Source of the DNA: Frankia alni ACN14a
Lineage (GTDB): Bacteria > Actinomycetota > Actinomycetes > Frankiales > Frankiaceae
Length of the DNA stretch: 64,000 bases
Reading direction: 5' to 3'
Assembly (NCBI RefSeq): GCF_000058485.1
Contig: NC_008278.1
Span: forward strand, 62,001-126,000
Positions 43,538 to 55,727 of the stretch are shown here, piece by piece (within the stretch, counting starts at the first letter, position 1; the number at the start of each line of letters is the position of its first letter). The position numbers and the translations under genes were made by a program. Under the pieces are notes generated by a model. It was not told the DNA's origin. It saw nothing but the letters and a program-made list of their open reading frames with translations, and made no database searches.

Positions 43538-44200
43538 GTGAACATGCAGCCTGTCGTGGTGCCCCCCGGCGCGGACCTGCCGGCGCTGGCAGCGGCGGCG
43601 GCGAGCTGTCGGGGCTGTGACCTTGCCGAACTGCCCGGCACCCGGACCGTCTTCGGCGCGGGCCCCGGGCGCGCATGGCTGGTGGTGGTCGGCGAGCAGC
43701 CCGGAGACGTCGAGGACCGTCGTGGTCAGCCCTTCGTCGGACCCGCCGGCAAGCTGCTCGACCGGGCGCTCGGCGAGGCGGGGCTGGATCGGGCCGAGGT
43801 GTACGCGACGAACGCCGTGAAGCACTTCGGCTACCGCACGGGCAACGGACCCCGGCGCATCCACCAGACGCCGCAGGCGCGGCACGTCACCGCCTGCCGT
43901 CCCTGGCTCGCCGCCGAGCTGAACGTCATTCGGCCGTCGTTGGTCGTCGTGCTGGGCGCGACGGCGGGTGCGTCCCTGCTCGGGCCGTCGTTCCGGGTGA
44001 CCCGGATGCGCGGGCGGCTGCTGCCCGGGCCGCCCGGGTCGAACGCCCAGCTGCTTGCCACGCTGCACCCCAGCGCCGTGCTGCGGGCCGATCCGGCGAG
44101 CCGGGACGAGGTGTACGGCGGGTTCGTCGCCGACCTGCGGATCGCCGCCGCGGCCCGCCCGGCCCCGGTCGGCGGCGAGCAGGGTTTCCCGCCGGCCTGA
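43538..44200 (+). CDS. udgX: UdgX-type uracil-DNA glycosylase
   Basis: Excises uracil and, in the characterised mycobacterial enzyme, stays covalently bound to the DNA through His109. Here GEQPGDVED (52-60), FVGPAGKLLDRAL, NAVKHF (92-97), RRIHQTP with His109 and HPSAVL with His177 are present. Iron-sulphur ligands include Cys24, Cys27 and Cys120. The usual KRRIH loop reads PRRIH here. 220 residues is normal. GTG 43538 or ATG 43544 may be the start. It neighbours the photolyase gene, so this is a small repair locus. Confidence 0.88.
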   Translation: MNMQPVVVPPGADLPALAAAAASCRGCDLAELPGTRTVFGAGPGRAWLVVVGEQPGDVEDRRGQPFVGPAGKLLDRALGEAGLDRAEVYATNAVKHFGYRTGNGPRRIHQTPQARHVTACRPWLAAELNVIRPSLVVVLGATAGASLLGPSFRVTRMRGRLLPGPPGSNAQLLATLHPSAVLRADPASRDEVYGGFVADLRIAAAARPAPVGGEQGFPPA

Positions 44201-44260
44201 CCGGCGGGTCGGTGCCTGCGGGTCGGTGCCTGCGGCTCGGCGGGCGCCTGCGAGTCGGCG

Positions 44261-45028
44261 TCAGGCGACGATGTCGACCGGAGTGCCGAGCGGGACGGTC
44301 TGGGCGAGGCGGGTGATCGCGTCGTTGCTCAGCCGGATGCAGCCATGGCTGACATCCTTGCCGATCATCTTCGGTTCGTTGGTGCCATGCAGACCGATCA
44401 CCGGCTTGCGGCCGTCGAACGAGCTCAGCGAGGTGGAGAAGCCGTTCAGGCCGAAGGCGTACGGGCCGTACGGGCCGTTCGGGTTGCGCGGCCGAAGCAG
44501 CTCCATCAGGTAGAAGCGGCCACCCGGGGTCGGGGTGTCGGTGGTGCCGATGGCCACCGGTTCCTGCGCGATCTGCTTGCCGTCGCTGAACACCTGCAGC
44601 AGGTGGTGACCGCGGGACACGACCAGCCGGAAGGGCGTCTCCGACGCGCTGACCTGGTCGGCCTTGACCCAGCCGGTGCTGCCGTTGGGCTGGACGGGCA
44701 GCATCACCTGCCACCAGCCGGGCATCTTGGCCTGGACCAGGAAGACCCGCTTGACGCCGTTCTCGTTCGGGCTCGCGAGCGTGGACGACGGCTGGGTGTC
44801 CGTGGGGGCGCTGTAGATGTCCACGCTGGTGCCGACGGCGGTGACCACCGTGCTCTTGTTCTGCCCGAGGCCCGCGATCGCGGCGAGCTGGTTACGGACC
44901 TGCGGCGAGAGGTTGGTGGCGGCGTCGTGGCTGCCGTCGCCGCCGCCGCACCCGGTGAGCACCACGCCGCCGAGGACGGCCGCGAGGATTCCCGTGGCCG
45001 TCCGGGAACCGAGTCGGCTGATGGTCAT
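44261..45028 (-). CDS. L,D-transpeptidase lipoprotein (YkuD)
   Basis: 255-residue cell-wall enzyme forming 3-3 peptidoglycan cross-links or attaching proteins. Lipobox LTGC ends the signal sequence, a middle SH3-like region (GWVKADQVSASETPF) follows, and the YkuD domain has GLHGTNEP and SHGCIRLSN with catalytic Cys230. ATG 45028 overlaps the stop of the upstream secreted-protein gene as ATGA, so the two are translationally coupled. Confidence 0.92.
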   Translation of the reverse strand: MTISRLGSRTATGILAAVLGGVVLTGCGGGDGSHDAATNLSPQVRNQLAAIAGLGQNKSTVVTAVGTSVDIYSAPTDTQPSSTLASPNENGVKRVFLVQAKMPGWWQVMLPVQPNGSTGWVKADQVSASETPFRLVVSRGHHLLQVFSDGKQIAQEPVAIGTTDTPTPGGRFYLMELLRPRNPNGPYGPYAFGLNGFSTSLSSFDGRKPVIGLHGTNEPKMIGKDVSHGCIRLSNDAITRLAQTVPLGTPVDIVA

Positions 45029-45822
45029 CCGGTGTAGTACGGCTCGGCCGTGACGGAGCTGCCGGCGGCGGGCGCGGCGATCGGCAGCGCCGCGGGCACG
45101 GGGATCGCCGGCGGTGCGCTCGTCGCGCCGCCGCAGTTCGACACCCCGACGGTGGGCACGGTCACGAGCAGGAGCTTCGTCTCGGCGTCCCAGGGGGAGC
45201 CGACGACGGCGAGGGCCTTCGACGGGAGGTCGACGGTCTGCGTCGGACCGATGTCGAGGATGCCGCCGCCCAGGTTGGTGTCGAACCAGCCGAAGCCGAA
45301 GCTCTTGTCGCTGGTGTTCTTCAGCTTCCAGGCGGGCTCGCCGCCGTTGCAGGTGAAGGTGAGGACGAGGGGGTTGACGTCGATGTCCTCGATGCCGTTG
45401 ATCTCCCTGTCCAGCGGCACCTTGAACGGCAGCAGGTCGAGGAACCCGTCGAGGGTCGGGTCACCGGTGCCGCCGGTCGAGGCCGCCGCGCCGGCCGGAG
45501 TGGCCGACGCCGAGGCCGAGGCGCTCGGGTCGGCGCTCGCCGTGGCGCCGGCCACCGGGCTCGGCGTGGCGCTCGGGTCGACGCTCGGGGTCGCGCTCGG
45601 GTCGGCGGACGGGCTGGTCGCGGCGAGCGCGGCGGCGGTCGGGCTCGGCGACGCGCTGGCAGACGCGCCGGCCGCCGCGGGAGCCGTCGGAGTCGGTGTG
45701 CTGACGGCGGCGGTCTCGGTAGGTGTGGGTGACGGCGTTGTGGCGGACGCCGGCGAGGCCAGCGCGATCGCCGCCACGCCGAGAACGCCGGCCACCACGA
45801 CCCGCATTCGCGTGCTGCGCAT
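45025..45822 (-). CDS. Secreted Ser/Thr/Pro-rich protein coupled to the transpeptidase
   Basis: 265 residues. ATG 45822 follows GGGAGA. Signal peptide MRSTRMRVVVAGVLGVAAIA ends at PASA. A 95-residue linker of DPSATPS/ASPSPT repeats, which could span the wall, leads to a beta-rich domain of about 110 residues with two cysteines (LTFTCNGGEP, VSNCGGA) and no known family. Overlap with the L,D-transpeptidase gene suggests it may be its partner or substrate. Confidence 0.72.
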   Translation of the reverse strand: MRSTRMRVVVAGVLGVAAIALASPASATTPSPTPTETAAVSTPTPTAPAAAGASASASPSPTAAALAATSPSADPSATPSVDPSATPSPVAGATASADPSASASASATPAGAAASTGGTGDPTLDGFLDLLPFKVPLDREINGIEDIDVNPLVLTFTCNGGEPAWKLKNTSDKSFGFGWFDTNLGGGILDIGPTQTVDLPSKALAVVGSPWDAETKLLLVTVPTVGVSNCGGATSAPPAIPVPAALPIAAPAAGSSVTAEPYYTG

Positions 45823-46691
45823 GAATCCGTCTCCCTCGACATCTGCCGGGTCAGGAAACCTCGACGGGAAGCTTTGATCGGGAAGAAGGTAGCAACGCGG
45901 CGGACGTCCCGCTACGTCCGGGTCGGTCGTAGCGGGACCGTTGGGTGAACTTCGCGATGATTCGTGGTCATCCCGTGCTGTTCGCCGCAACCAAGTGGCG
46001 TCCGGATGAACGCCGACGCTGAACGACACCGAACCGCGAACAGCGATCGGTCCGGATGCGCGATCGGTTCGATGCGGCGATCGGTCCGATGCGGCGATCG
46101 GTCCGATGCAGTGAGCGGTCCGGATGAACGGGTGACCGCGCCGCCGCGGCAATGGTGCCGCCGGCGGCGCGGTTGCTGACGGCCTCGTCCCCCTCTCGGC
46201 CGCCCCCGTCCGAGTCGCCCCTGTCCGCGCCGTCCCGCCTGGGCTCGCCCGTTTCGGCCGTCCGCCCTACCCCGTCGGTACGGGTTGGCGCGCTGTCGGC
46301 CGGCGCGGGTTGGGGCGCCGGCCCGGCCCGTCGCCGCCGCGGATACCGAAGCGCGTGTTTCGTGGCGGGAGCCCGACTGAATCCGCCGGGCTGTACCTGT
46401 TTTCCTTTCGCCGGCCTCGCCGTGGGCGCCCGGTCGGATTTCTCCTGTGCCGCCGGTGGCAATGGAGGCAGGTCCGCCGCCATCACGCGCAGCACGTGGT
46501 CGGCGGGTTGTCCGGGCGGGTTGTCCGGCGGGCGTGCGCCGCGAGAATGCGAGCGGGGACCGGCGGTATCGAACGGTGTCGTCCGGACGACCGGGTCCGG
46601 CGGACGGACCGGGTTCGGCGAGGCGATTCCTGTGCGGTGTGTGAGGTGTGAGGTGAGCATCCGCTGCCGGTACCCGGGCGAGGGCCGGGTG
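45823..46691. other. 870-bp region without a supported gene
   Basis: Open frames exist on both strands because of the GC content, but none has a ribosome site with recognisable protein. At 46043-46130 there are four or five copies of a 17-19 bp unit (gcgatcggtccgatgcg type). Confidence 0.55.
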
Positions 46692-47417
46692 TCACGGGGA
46701 GAGCCGCTCGACGGCCCAGCGGTCCGCGGTGCAGACGCGGCGGTAGCGCAGCCGGTCGTGCAGCCGGTTCGTCCGCCCCTGCCAGAACTCGACGGTGTCG
46801 GGCACGAGGCGCAGCCCGCCCCAGAACGGCGGGGTGGGCACCGGGGTTCCCGCGGGCCAGCGGGCCGCGAGCTCGGCAGCTCGGGCGTCCAGGACGTCTC
46901 GGGACTCGATGATCTGCGACTGGTGGCTGGCCCAGGCACCGAGCTGGGACCCGCGGGGCCGGGAGGCGAAGTACTGCTCGGTCTCGGTCCTGCTGACGCG
47001 CTCCACCGCGCCGATGGCCACCACCTGCCGTTCCAGGGTGTACCAGGGGAAGACCAGCGAGCCGAAGGGATTCTCGGCGCTCTCTCGACCCTTGCGGGAG
47101 GTGTAGTTCGTGTAGATCACGAAGCCGCGGTGGTCGAAGCCCTTGAGCAGTACCGTCCGCGCGCTCGGTCGGCCGTCCGCGGACGCGGTGGCGAAGACGG
47201 CCGCGTTGGCTTCGGGGACGCCCGCGCCCGCGGTGCTCGCGTCGGCGAACCAGCGGGCGAACTGTTCGACCCAGGTCGTCGCAAGCTGCTCCGGTTCCAA
47301 CCGACCGGCGTGGTAGCTCTGCCGCTGCCCGGCCGGATCGGGACCGTCCGGGCGGTCTGCACCGGGGGAGACGGCTGTGCGTCGGGGGGATGCGGCGGAC
47401 GGCGGGTTGGAGGCCAT
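46692..47417 (-). CDS. pdxH: Pyridoxamine 5'-phosphate oxidase
   Basis: FMN enzyme that oxidises pyridoxine or pyridoxamine phosphate to pyridoxal phosphate. 241 residues including about 30 extra disordered residues at the N-terminus. Motifs: RPSARTVLLKGFDHRGFVIYTNY (FMN/PLP binding), SRKGRE, LVFPWYTLERQV, FASRPRGSQLGAWASHQS, and the C-terminal signature FWQGRTNRLHDRLRYRR. PLP made here is used by serC and alaA products in this window. Confidence 0.93.
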   Translation of the reverse strand: MASNPPSAASPRRTAVSPGADRPDGPDPAGQRQSYHAGRLEPEQLATTWVEQFARWFADASTAGAGVPEANAAVFATASADGRPSARTVLLKGFDHRGFVIYTNYTSRKGRESAENPFGSLVFPWYTLERQVVAIGAVERVSRTETEQYFASRPRGSQLGAWASHQSQIIESRDVLDARAAELAARWPAGTPVPTPPFWGGLRLVPDTVEFWQGRTNRLHDRLRYRRVCTADRWAVERLSP

Positions 47418-47447
47418 CGGAGGATGGTGCCAGTCGCGCCCCGGCGC

Positions 47448-47834
47448 TCAGCCGAGCTCGCGCAGGACCGTGGCCACGCCGCGATCCCAGTGGGTGGTCA
47501 GGTCGAGGCAGGGCCGCCCGCCGAGCCGGCTGGGGGCCTCGGTGCCGGAGAGGATCACGGGCAGCATGACGATCCCGCGGGACGACAGGTCCGCGGCGAG
47601 CGCCGGCAGAAATTCCTGCGCCACCCACGGCGCGTGAATTCCCAGGGTGGAGTGGCCCAGCACGAGAAAATCCGCGGTGGCGAGCGTGTCATTCATGAAC
47701 ATGGGCACGGTGTCGCCGATGCGCACCTCCCAACGGTCCAGGTGCACCGCGTGACCCACCGCGTTGACCGCCCGCCCCAGCCGTTCGGCGCTGGCGATGT
47801 CCGCCGCGCGATGACTGATGAAGACGAACGCCAT
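47448..47834 (-). CDS. Stand-alone TIR-domain protein
   Basis: 128 residues, essentially one TIR domain. ATG 47834 follows GGGAGA. It has AFVFISHRAAD (first strand and box 1), the loop GDTVPMFMNDTLATADFLVLGHS, and HAPWVAQEF with Glu74 where NADase-type TIR proteins keep the catalytic glutamate. It could cleave NAD or act as a signalling adaptor. No partner (SAVED, STING, sirtuin, Argonaute) is adjacent. It ends 30 bp upstream of pdxH, on the same strand. Confidence 0.75.
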   Translation of the reverse strand: MAFVFISHRAADIASAERLGRAVNAVGHAVHLDRWEVRIGDTVPMFMNDTLATADFLVLGHSTLGIHAPWVAQEFLPALAADLSSRGIVMLPVILSGTEAPSRLGGRPCLDLTTHWDRGVATVLRELG

Positions 47835-48276
47835 GATCTCCCGAGCTCCCGATCCGGTTTCCGCGCAGCGTGACCGCCGGTCAGGCGGGCCATTTCCTCC
47901 TGCCGACCGTAGCGCGGCGCGATCTCCGCTGGTCGGCCGTCCCTGGCGTCCCTTCCGGCAGCTTGTTGCAAATAGCCGCACAAACGGACAAAGCGCCTGT
48001 GAGGGATCTCATAAATTGTCGGATGAGTGTGGCAGGGTTGGCGATGTGTGAGGCCGCTGCGTCCGTCGGCGGGCCGGATCGAACGGCGCGAAGTGGCGGC
48101 GCTCTGGCGCGTCCGGATGTCGCGGGGCAGGATCGGATGGAGCAGGACCGACGAGGCAGGCACGACGGGCCGCCGGTCGACGTGCGCGCGGGGGCGCGAC
48201 AGAGCGCCGGTCGAACCACCCCCGGTCGAACCAGTCGCCGGTCGAACCAACAGACAGAAGCGGAGATCCGGACTCG
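47835..48276. other. Divergent upstream region of the TIR and citA genes
   Basis: 442 bp. An AT-richer island at 47960-48030 is the most promoter-like part. Close to citA there are three ccggtcgaacca units (48207-48250). No gene is supported. Confidence 0.55.
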
Positions 48277-50503
<2,227 letters not shown>

Positions 50504-50524
50504 CGGGGTCGATCCGCAGCCGGA

Positions 50525-50573
50525 GACGACGACGGCCCGTGGGGAGGGATACTCCTCGCGGGCCGTCGTCGTC
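50525..50573. terminator. Bidirectional hairpin between serC and gltA
   Basis: Arms GACGACGACGGCCCG (50525-50539) and its exact reverse complement (50559-50573) flank a 19-nt loop that itself can pair in part. It sits between convergent genes and could end both transcripts. Confidence 0.8.
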
Positions 50574-50622
50574 GGCGTCGCAGCCGACGGGGACCGGGTT
50601 CGCCGGCGGCGGTGTCCGCCGT

Positions 50623-51990
<1,368 letters not shown>

Positions 51991-52261
51991 GCCGGGCTCC
52001 TCTCGCGGTGGCGATGCCGCTGGTGACGGCTCTGGCCCCAGCCGGGGCGCGCATCCGGGTACGGAGCGCTCACGCCGGTTTGCTGGCTCACATGGTTCTT
52101 CCCAAGTCTGGCCGTTCGCGGCTGCACATGCGCGTGATCGGTGAGCCTCATCCCACGTGTGCTGCGCCACCCCTTGGCGGGGAACGCATCCCCTGCCTGC
52201 GGTGATGGGGTACGGCACGCTCGGTGAGCATGCGGACGGCCGCCGGGTCGGTGGATTGCAC

Positions 52262-53032
52262 CTACCCGAACGGGGAGAAGCCACTCTGGTGCCCGGAGCC
52301 ACTCGTCGAGCGGGTTCCCGGTGTGATACCGGAAGAGGGGCCGGCCGGCGCTGCGGCGACGGCACCCGGCTCACCCGGCCCGGCGGCGGCACTGCGCAGC
52401 CAGGTGAGCACAGCGAGCACCCGGCGGTTGTCGTCCGCGGACGCCGGCATACCGAGCTTGCTGAAGACCCCGGCGATGTGGTTCTCCACGGTCTTGGGCG
52501 CCAGGTGCAGGCGAGCGCCGATGCCCTGGTTGGACCGCCCCTCGGCCATGTGCGCGAGCACCGTGCGCTCCCGCGGGGTGAGCCGGGCCAGCTCGTCGGC
52601 GCGCCGCCGGTGGGCCAACAGGCCTGCGACGATCTCCTCGTCGAGCACGAGGCGTCCGTCGATCACCCGCCGCAGCGCGTCCTGCAGCGCGCCGACGTCG
52701 TCGACCCGGTCCTTGAGCAGGTAGCCGAGGCCGCCGCTGCCGTCGCCGAGCAGGCGCAGCGCGTAGGGCGTCTCGGCGTAGGTCGACAGGACGAGCACGG
52801 CGATCGTGCGGTGCTGGGCGCGGATCCGCTCGGCCGCGACCAGGCCCTCGTCGGTGTACGTGGGCGGCATCCGGATGTCCAGGATCACCGCGTCCGGCCG
52901 GCTGCGCCCGAGCCCCTGCAGGAGATCCTCGGCGGTGGAGGCCTGCGCCACGACCTCGGCGCCCGCGGCGGTCAGCAGCATCGCCAGCCCCTCGCGGAAC
53001 AGGGTCGAGTCGTCCGCGATCGCTACCCGCAC
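52262..53032 (-). CDS. NarL/LuxR-family response regulator
   Basis: 256 residues. Receiver with ADDS, Asp52 in ILDIRMPP and Lys in YLLKDR; LuxR HTH (LTPRERTVLAHMAEGRSNQGIG). GTG 53032 gives the usual MRVAIADDS start and has GGAG nearby; the frame stays open to 53131 through a 15-bp repeat array. A Pro/Gly/Ser tail of about 45 residues follows the HTH. It lies directly downstream of its probable kinase. Confidence 0.9.
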   Translation of the reverse strand: MRVAIADDSTLFREGLAMLLTAAGAEVVAQASTAEDLLQGLGRSRPDAVILDIRMPPTYTDEGLVAAERIRAQHRTIAVLVLSTYAETPYALRLLGDGSGGLGYLLKDRVDDVGALQDALRRVIDGRLVLDEEIVAGLLAHRRRADELARLTPRERTVLAHMAEGRSNQGIGARLHLAPKTVENHIAGVFSKLGMPASADDNRRVLAVLTWLRSAAAGPGEPGAVAAAPAGPSSGITPGTRSTSGSGHQSGFSPFG

Positions 53033-53080
53033 GGGTCCGTTCTCCTCGTCTCGCTGCTGGCTGGTCGGCCCGGTGCTGGT

Positions 53081-53140
53081 CGTCACGCTGTTGGTCGTCA
53101 CGCTGTTGGTCGTCACGTTGTTGGTCGTCACGCTGTTGGT
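53081..53140 (-). repeat. Four 15-bp tandem repeats upstream of the response regulator
   Basis: Units cgtcacgctgttggt at 53081, 53096, 53111 (one mismatch) and 53126. They are in frame with the regulator and each contains a GTG on the minus strand, so copy number could change both spacing and the choice of start. Confidence 0.9.
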
Positions 53141-53165
53141 CGGCGGGACGGTGCCGGCCGAACGG

Positions 53166-54932
53166 TCAGCACGGGATGCTCGCCGTCAGCCGGGTTCCGC
53201 CGCCGGACGGGCTGACGATCACCAGTGCGCCGCCGAGCGCCCGGACGCGGTCGGTGAGGCCGGCCAGCCCCCCACCCTCGACCGCGGTGGCGCCGCCCTT
53301 GCCGTCGTCGCTGACGTCGATGCGCACGACGCTGCCGTCGTGGCGCACCGCGACCCGGGCCCGGCTGGCCCCGGCGTGCTTGACCGTGTTCGTGAGCGCC
53401 TCGCAGATCGTGTAGTAGGCGCCCGCCTCGAGGACCGCCTCGAACCGCGCCGCGGGCACGTCCAGCTCGACCTCCACCGGTAGCGCGGCCGTGACGACCT
53501 CCAGGGCCGGCAGCAGCCCACCCTGGCTGAGCACGGCCGGATGAATCCCCCGCGCGAGGCTGCGCAGGTCCGCGAGGGCGTGGCGCAGGTCCTCCCGGGC
53601 GGCCTCGATGGCGGAGATCGTATCGGGATCGGTGGCCTTCGTCCGGGCAAGCCCGAGTCTGGTGGCCAGCGCCAGCAGCCGCTGCTGGGCGCCGTCGTGC
53701 AGGTCGCGCTCCAGTCGGCGCCGCTCGTGCAGGCCGGCCTCGACCAGCCGGGCCCGGGAGGCCCGCACGGCGTCAAGCTGGGCGGCCACCGTGGCGTGCA
53801 GCTGGGCGTTCTCCAGGGCCATGGCGCTCGCGCGCACGGCCGCCTCGACCAGGTCGCGGTTGCGGCGCATGGCCGGTGCGGCGGCGATCACCGCCAGCGG
53901 CGCCCCGACCGCGGTCCGCACCGCCATGATCAGCTCCGGCGCGCCGGGTGGTGGTGGGGGCCGGACCGCCCCGTCGGCGTCGACGTGGTGGTCCTCCCCG
54001 GGCAGCCACAGGTGGATCTCGGCGGATCCGTCGTGCAGCGCCGCCCGCAGCGCCGCGCGGACCGCGCGCACGTCCGGCGGGGTGGGCAGCGTCGCGAGGA
54101 GCTGAGCGATGCGGGCCCGGACGAACACCCGGCGCAGCACCGCCGCCGCGAACGCCAGGGGGATCGTCAGCAGGGTGAGGGAGATGACGACGAACTCGGG
54201 CCCGACGTCGCCGTTGCTCGGGTTGTAGACGAAGAAGTTCACCGTCGCCGCGAGGACGAACGCCAGCAGCAACGCGAGCGCCACCGGCCGGAAGACCCGC
54301 CGGTCCAGCTCGGAGTACCGCCGCAGCCGCCCGCGGACGACGAGCAGGAAGGCGCCGGCGAGCACGAGGGTCAGGCCGTCGAGGATCCAGACCACCGTGT
54401 CGAACGCTCCGTGGCCGATCGGCTCGCCATACCACCAGACGTCGGGGTGCCCGGAGTAGCCGAACCACTCCGGCCGCCCGATGCCGATCAGCCCGAGGTT
54501 CGCCAGCGGAATGACGAGCACCGCGCTGCCCAGCAGCGCCCGTTCACCGTTGTTCTGCAGCCGCCCGGTCGGGTAGCGCAGCACGCCCCAGCCGAGGCAG
54601 ACCCAGAAATGGGTGTAGGCGAACGTCGACACGAGCGCGGACGGGCCGGCGTCCCAGCTTGCCGTCCACGACAGCGGCCACAGCAGCCCGCCCAGGACCA
54701 GCGCCGCGGTGACGCTGCCCAGCGACTCCTCGCCGTTGAGCATGGCGGCGGTGAGCACGAACGCGAGCGCCACGAAGACGTTGAGGGTCGCGAAGAGCGG
54801 GCTGTGGCCGAAGGAGGGCCACTGGCACGCGATCGCACCAGCGGTGGTGGCGGAGCCGCCGATCGCCAGACACCACTGGCGGTGGCGGGCGGCGCACGCG
54901 GACAGTCGACCGGGCAGACGCGGATGCGGCAC
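53166..54932 (-). CDS. NarX-type sensor histidine kinase
   Basis: 588 residues. The N-terminal 300 residues contain seven or eight transmembrane helices; a GAF-like region follows. The HisKA_3 domain has phospho-acceptor His412 in ERDLHDGAQQRL, and the HATPase domain has EALTNTVKHAG (N box), VSDDGKGG (G1) and GGGLAGLTDRV. It ends 134 bp before its response regulator gene. The signal is unknown. Confidence 0.9.
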   Translation of the reverse strand: MPHPRLPGRLSACAARHRQWCLAIGGSATTAGAIACQWPSFGHSPLFATLNVFVALAFVLTAAMLNGEESLGSVTAALVLGGLLWPLSWTASWDAGPSALVSTFAYTHFWVCLGWGVLRYPTGRLQNNGERALLGSAVLVIPLANLGLIGIGRPEWFGYSGHPDVWWYGEPIGHGAFDTVVWILDGLTLVLAGAFLLVVRGRLRRYSELDRRVFRPVALALLLAFVLAATVNFFVYNPSNGDVGPEFVVISLTLLTIPLAFAAAVLRRVFVRARIAQLLATLPTPPDVRAVRAALRAALHDGSAEIHLWLPGEDHHVDADGAVRPPPPPGAPELIMAVRTAVGAPLAVIAAAPAMRRNRDLVEAAVRASAMALENAQLHATVAAQLDAVRASRARLVEAGLHERRRLERDLHDGAQQRLLALATRLGLARTKATDPDTISAIEAAREDLRHALADLRSLARGIHPAVLSQGGLLPALEVVTAALPVEVELDVPAARFEAVLEAGAYYTICEALTNTVKHAGASRARVAVRHDGSVVRIDVSDDGKGGATAVEGGGLAGLTDRVRALGGALVIVSPSGGGTRLTASIPC

Positions 54933-55248
54933 GTCAGTCGACGTTATGTAGCCAGGATCTCACCCGGCAAGCGTCGCACACGCCCATTGTCGGATTGCGG
55001 GTTACCCCCCACTCCCTGCCAGGAGATCCCCCGATGAACTGTGGAGATCTCCCCGAAGTCAGCGCGTGCGCGGCGGTGGAACCTGGTGGCACGGATCGGT
55101 GTCGTCGGTGATCGCATCCGGATGCAGGACACCGTGCCGTGCGGGGGTCGGCTGCCGCCGGGGGGCGGCCGGCCCCTTTTCGTCCTCTTGGCGACGCATC
55201 CCCCGAAATCACCCTTTCTTCGGTCCCCCGGACGAGTACCGTCAGAAG

Positions 55249-55680
55249 ATGGAGACCGAGACGGCGAGCGACGCCGAACTCGCGTCCGCGCTGCGGCTGT
55301 CGGTGATGCGCCTTTCCCGACGAATGCGCCAGGAGCGGTCGAGTCAGCTCACCCCCACGCAGACCTCCGCGCTGGCATCGCTGGAGCGCCACGGCCCGAT
55401 GACGCTCGGGGAGATCGCGGCGCACGAGCGCGTGCAGCCGCCGTCGATGACGCGTGTCATCGCGCATCTCGCGGTCGCCGGGCTGGTCGAGCGCCGCCCG
55501 CACCCCACCGACGGGCGGCAGGTGATCGCCGAGGTCACCGCGAAGGGGCGGTCGCTGCTCAGTGACGATCGCCGGCGCCGGGACGAGTGGCTGACCGACC
55601 GGCTCGCGGCGCTGTCGGCGGAGGAGATCGCCGCCCTGACCCGGGCTGCGCCGATCCTGGACGCCCTCGCCGGCTCGTAG
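55249..55680 (+). CDS. MarR-family transcriptional regulator
   Basis: 143-residue winged-helix regulator. ATG 55249 is chosen because residues before it do not resemble the family. The DNA-binding core is LTPTQTSALASLERHGPMTLGEIAAHERVQPPSMTRVIAHL, with wing residues RRPHPTDGRQVIAEVTAKG, both listed in part. It is divergent from the kinase gene and convergent with an oxidoreductase gene, so its target is not evident; it may regulate itself. Confidence 0.87.
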   Translation: METETASDAELASALRLSVMRLSRRMRQERSSQLTPTQTSALASLERHGPMTLGEIAAHERVQPPSMTRVIAHLAVAGLVERRPHPTDGRQVIAEVTAKGRSLLSDDRRRRDEWLTDRLAALSAEEIAALTRAAPILDALAGS

Positions 55681-55727
55681 CCGCGTCACGGTGGGACCCG
55701 GCTGCCTCACAGGTCGACCCGGCCACC

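Noticed and set aside
46152-47873. 573-codon plus-strand frame opposite pdxH and the TIR gene
   Set aside because: Low-complexity translation antisense to two recognisable genes.
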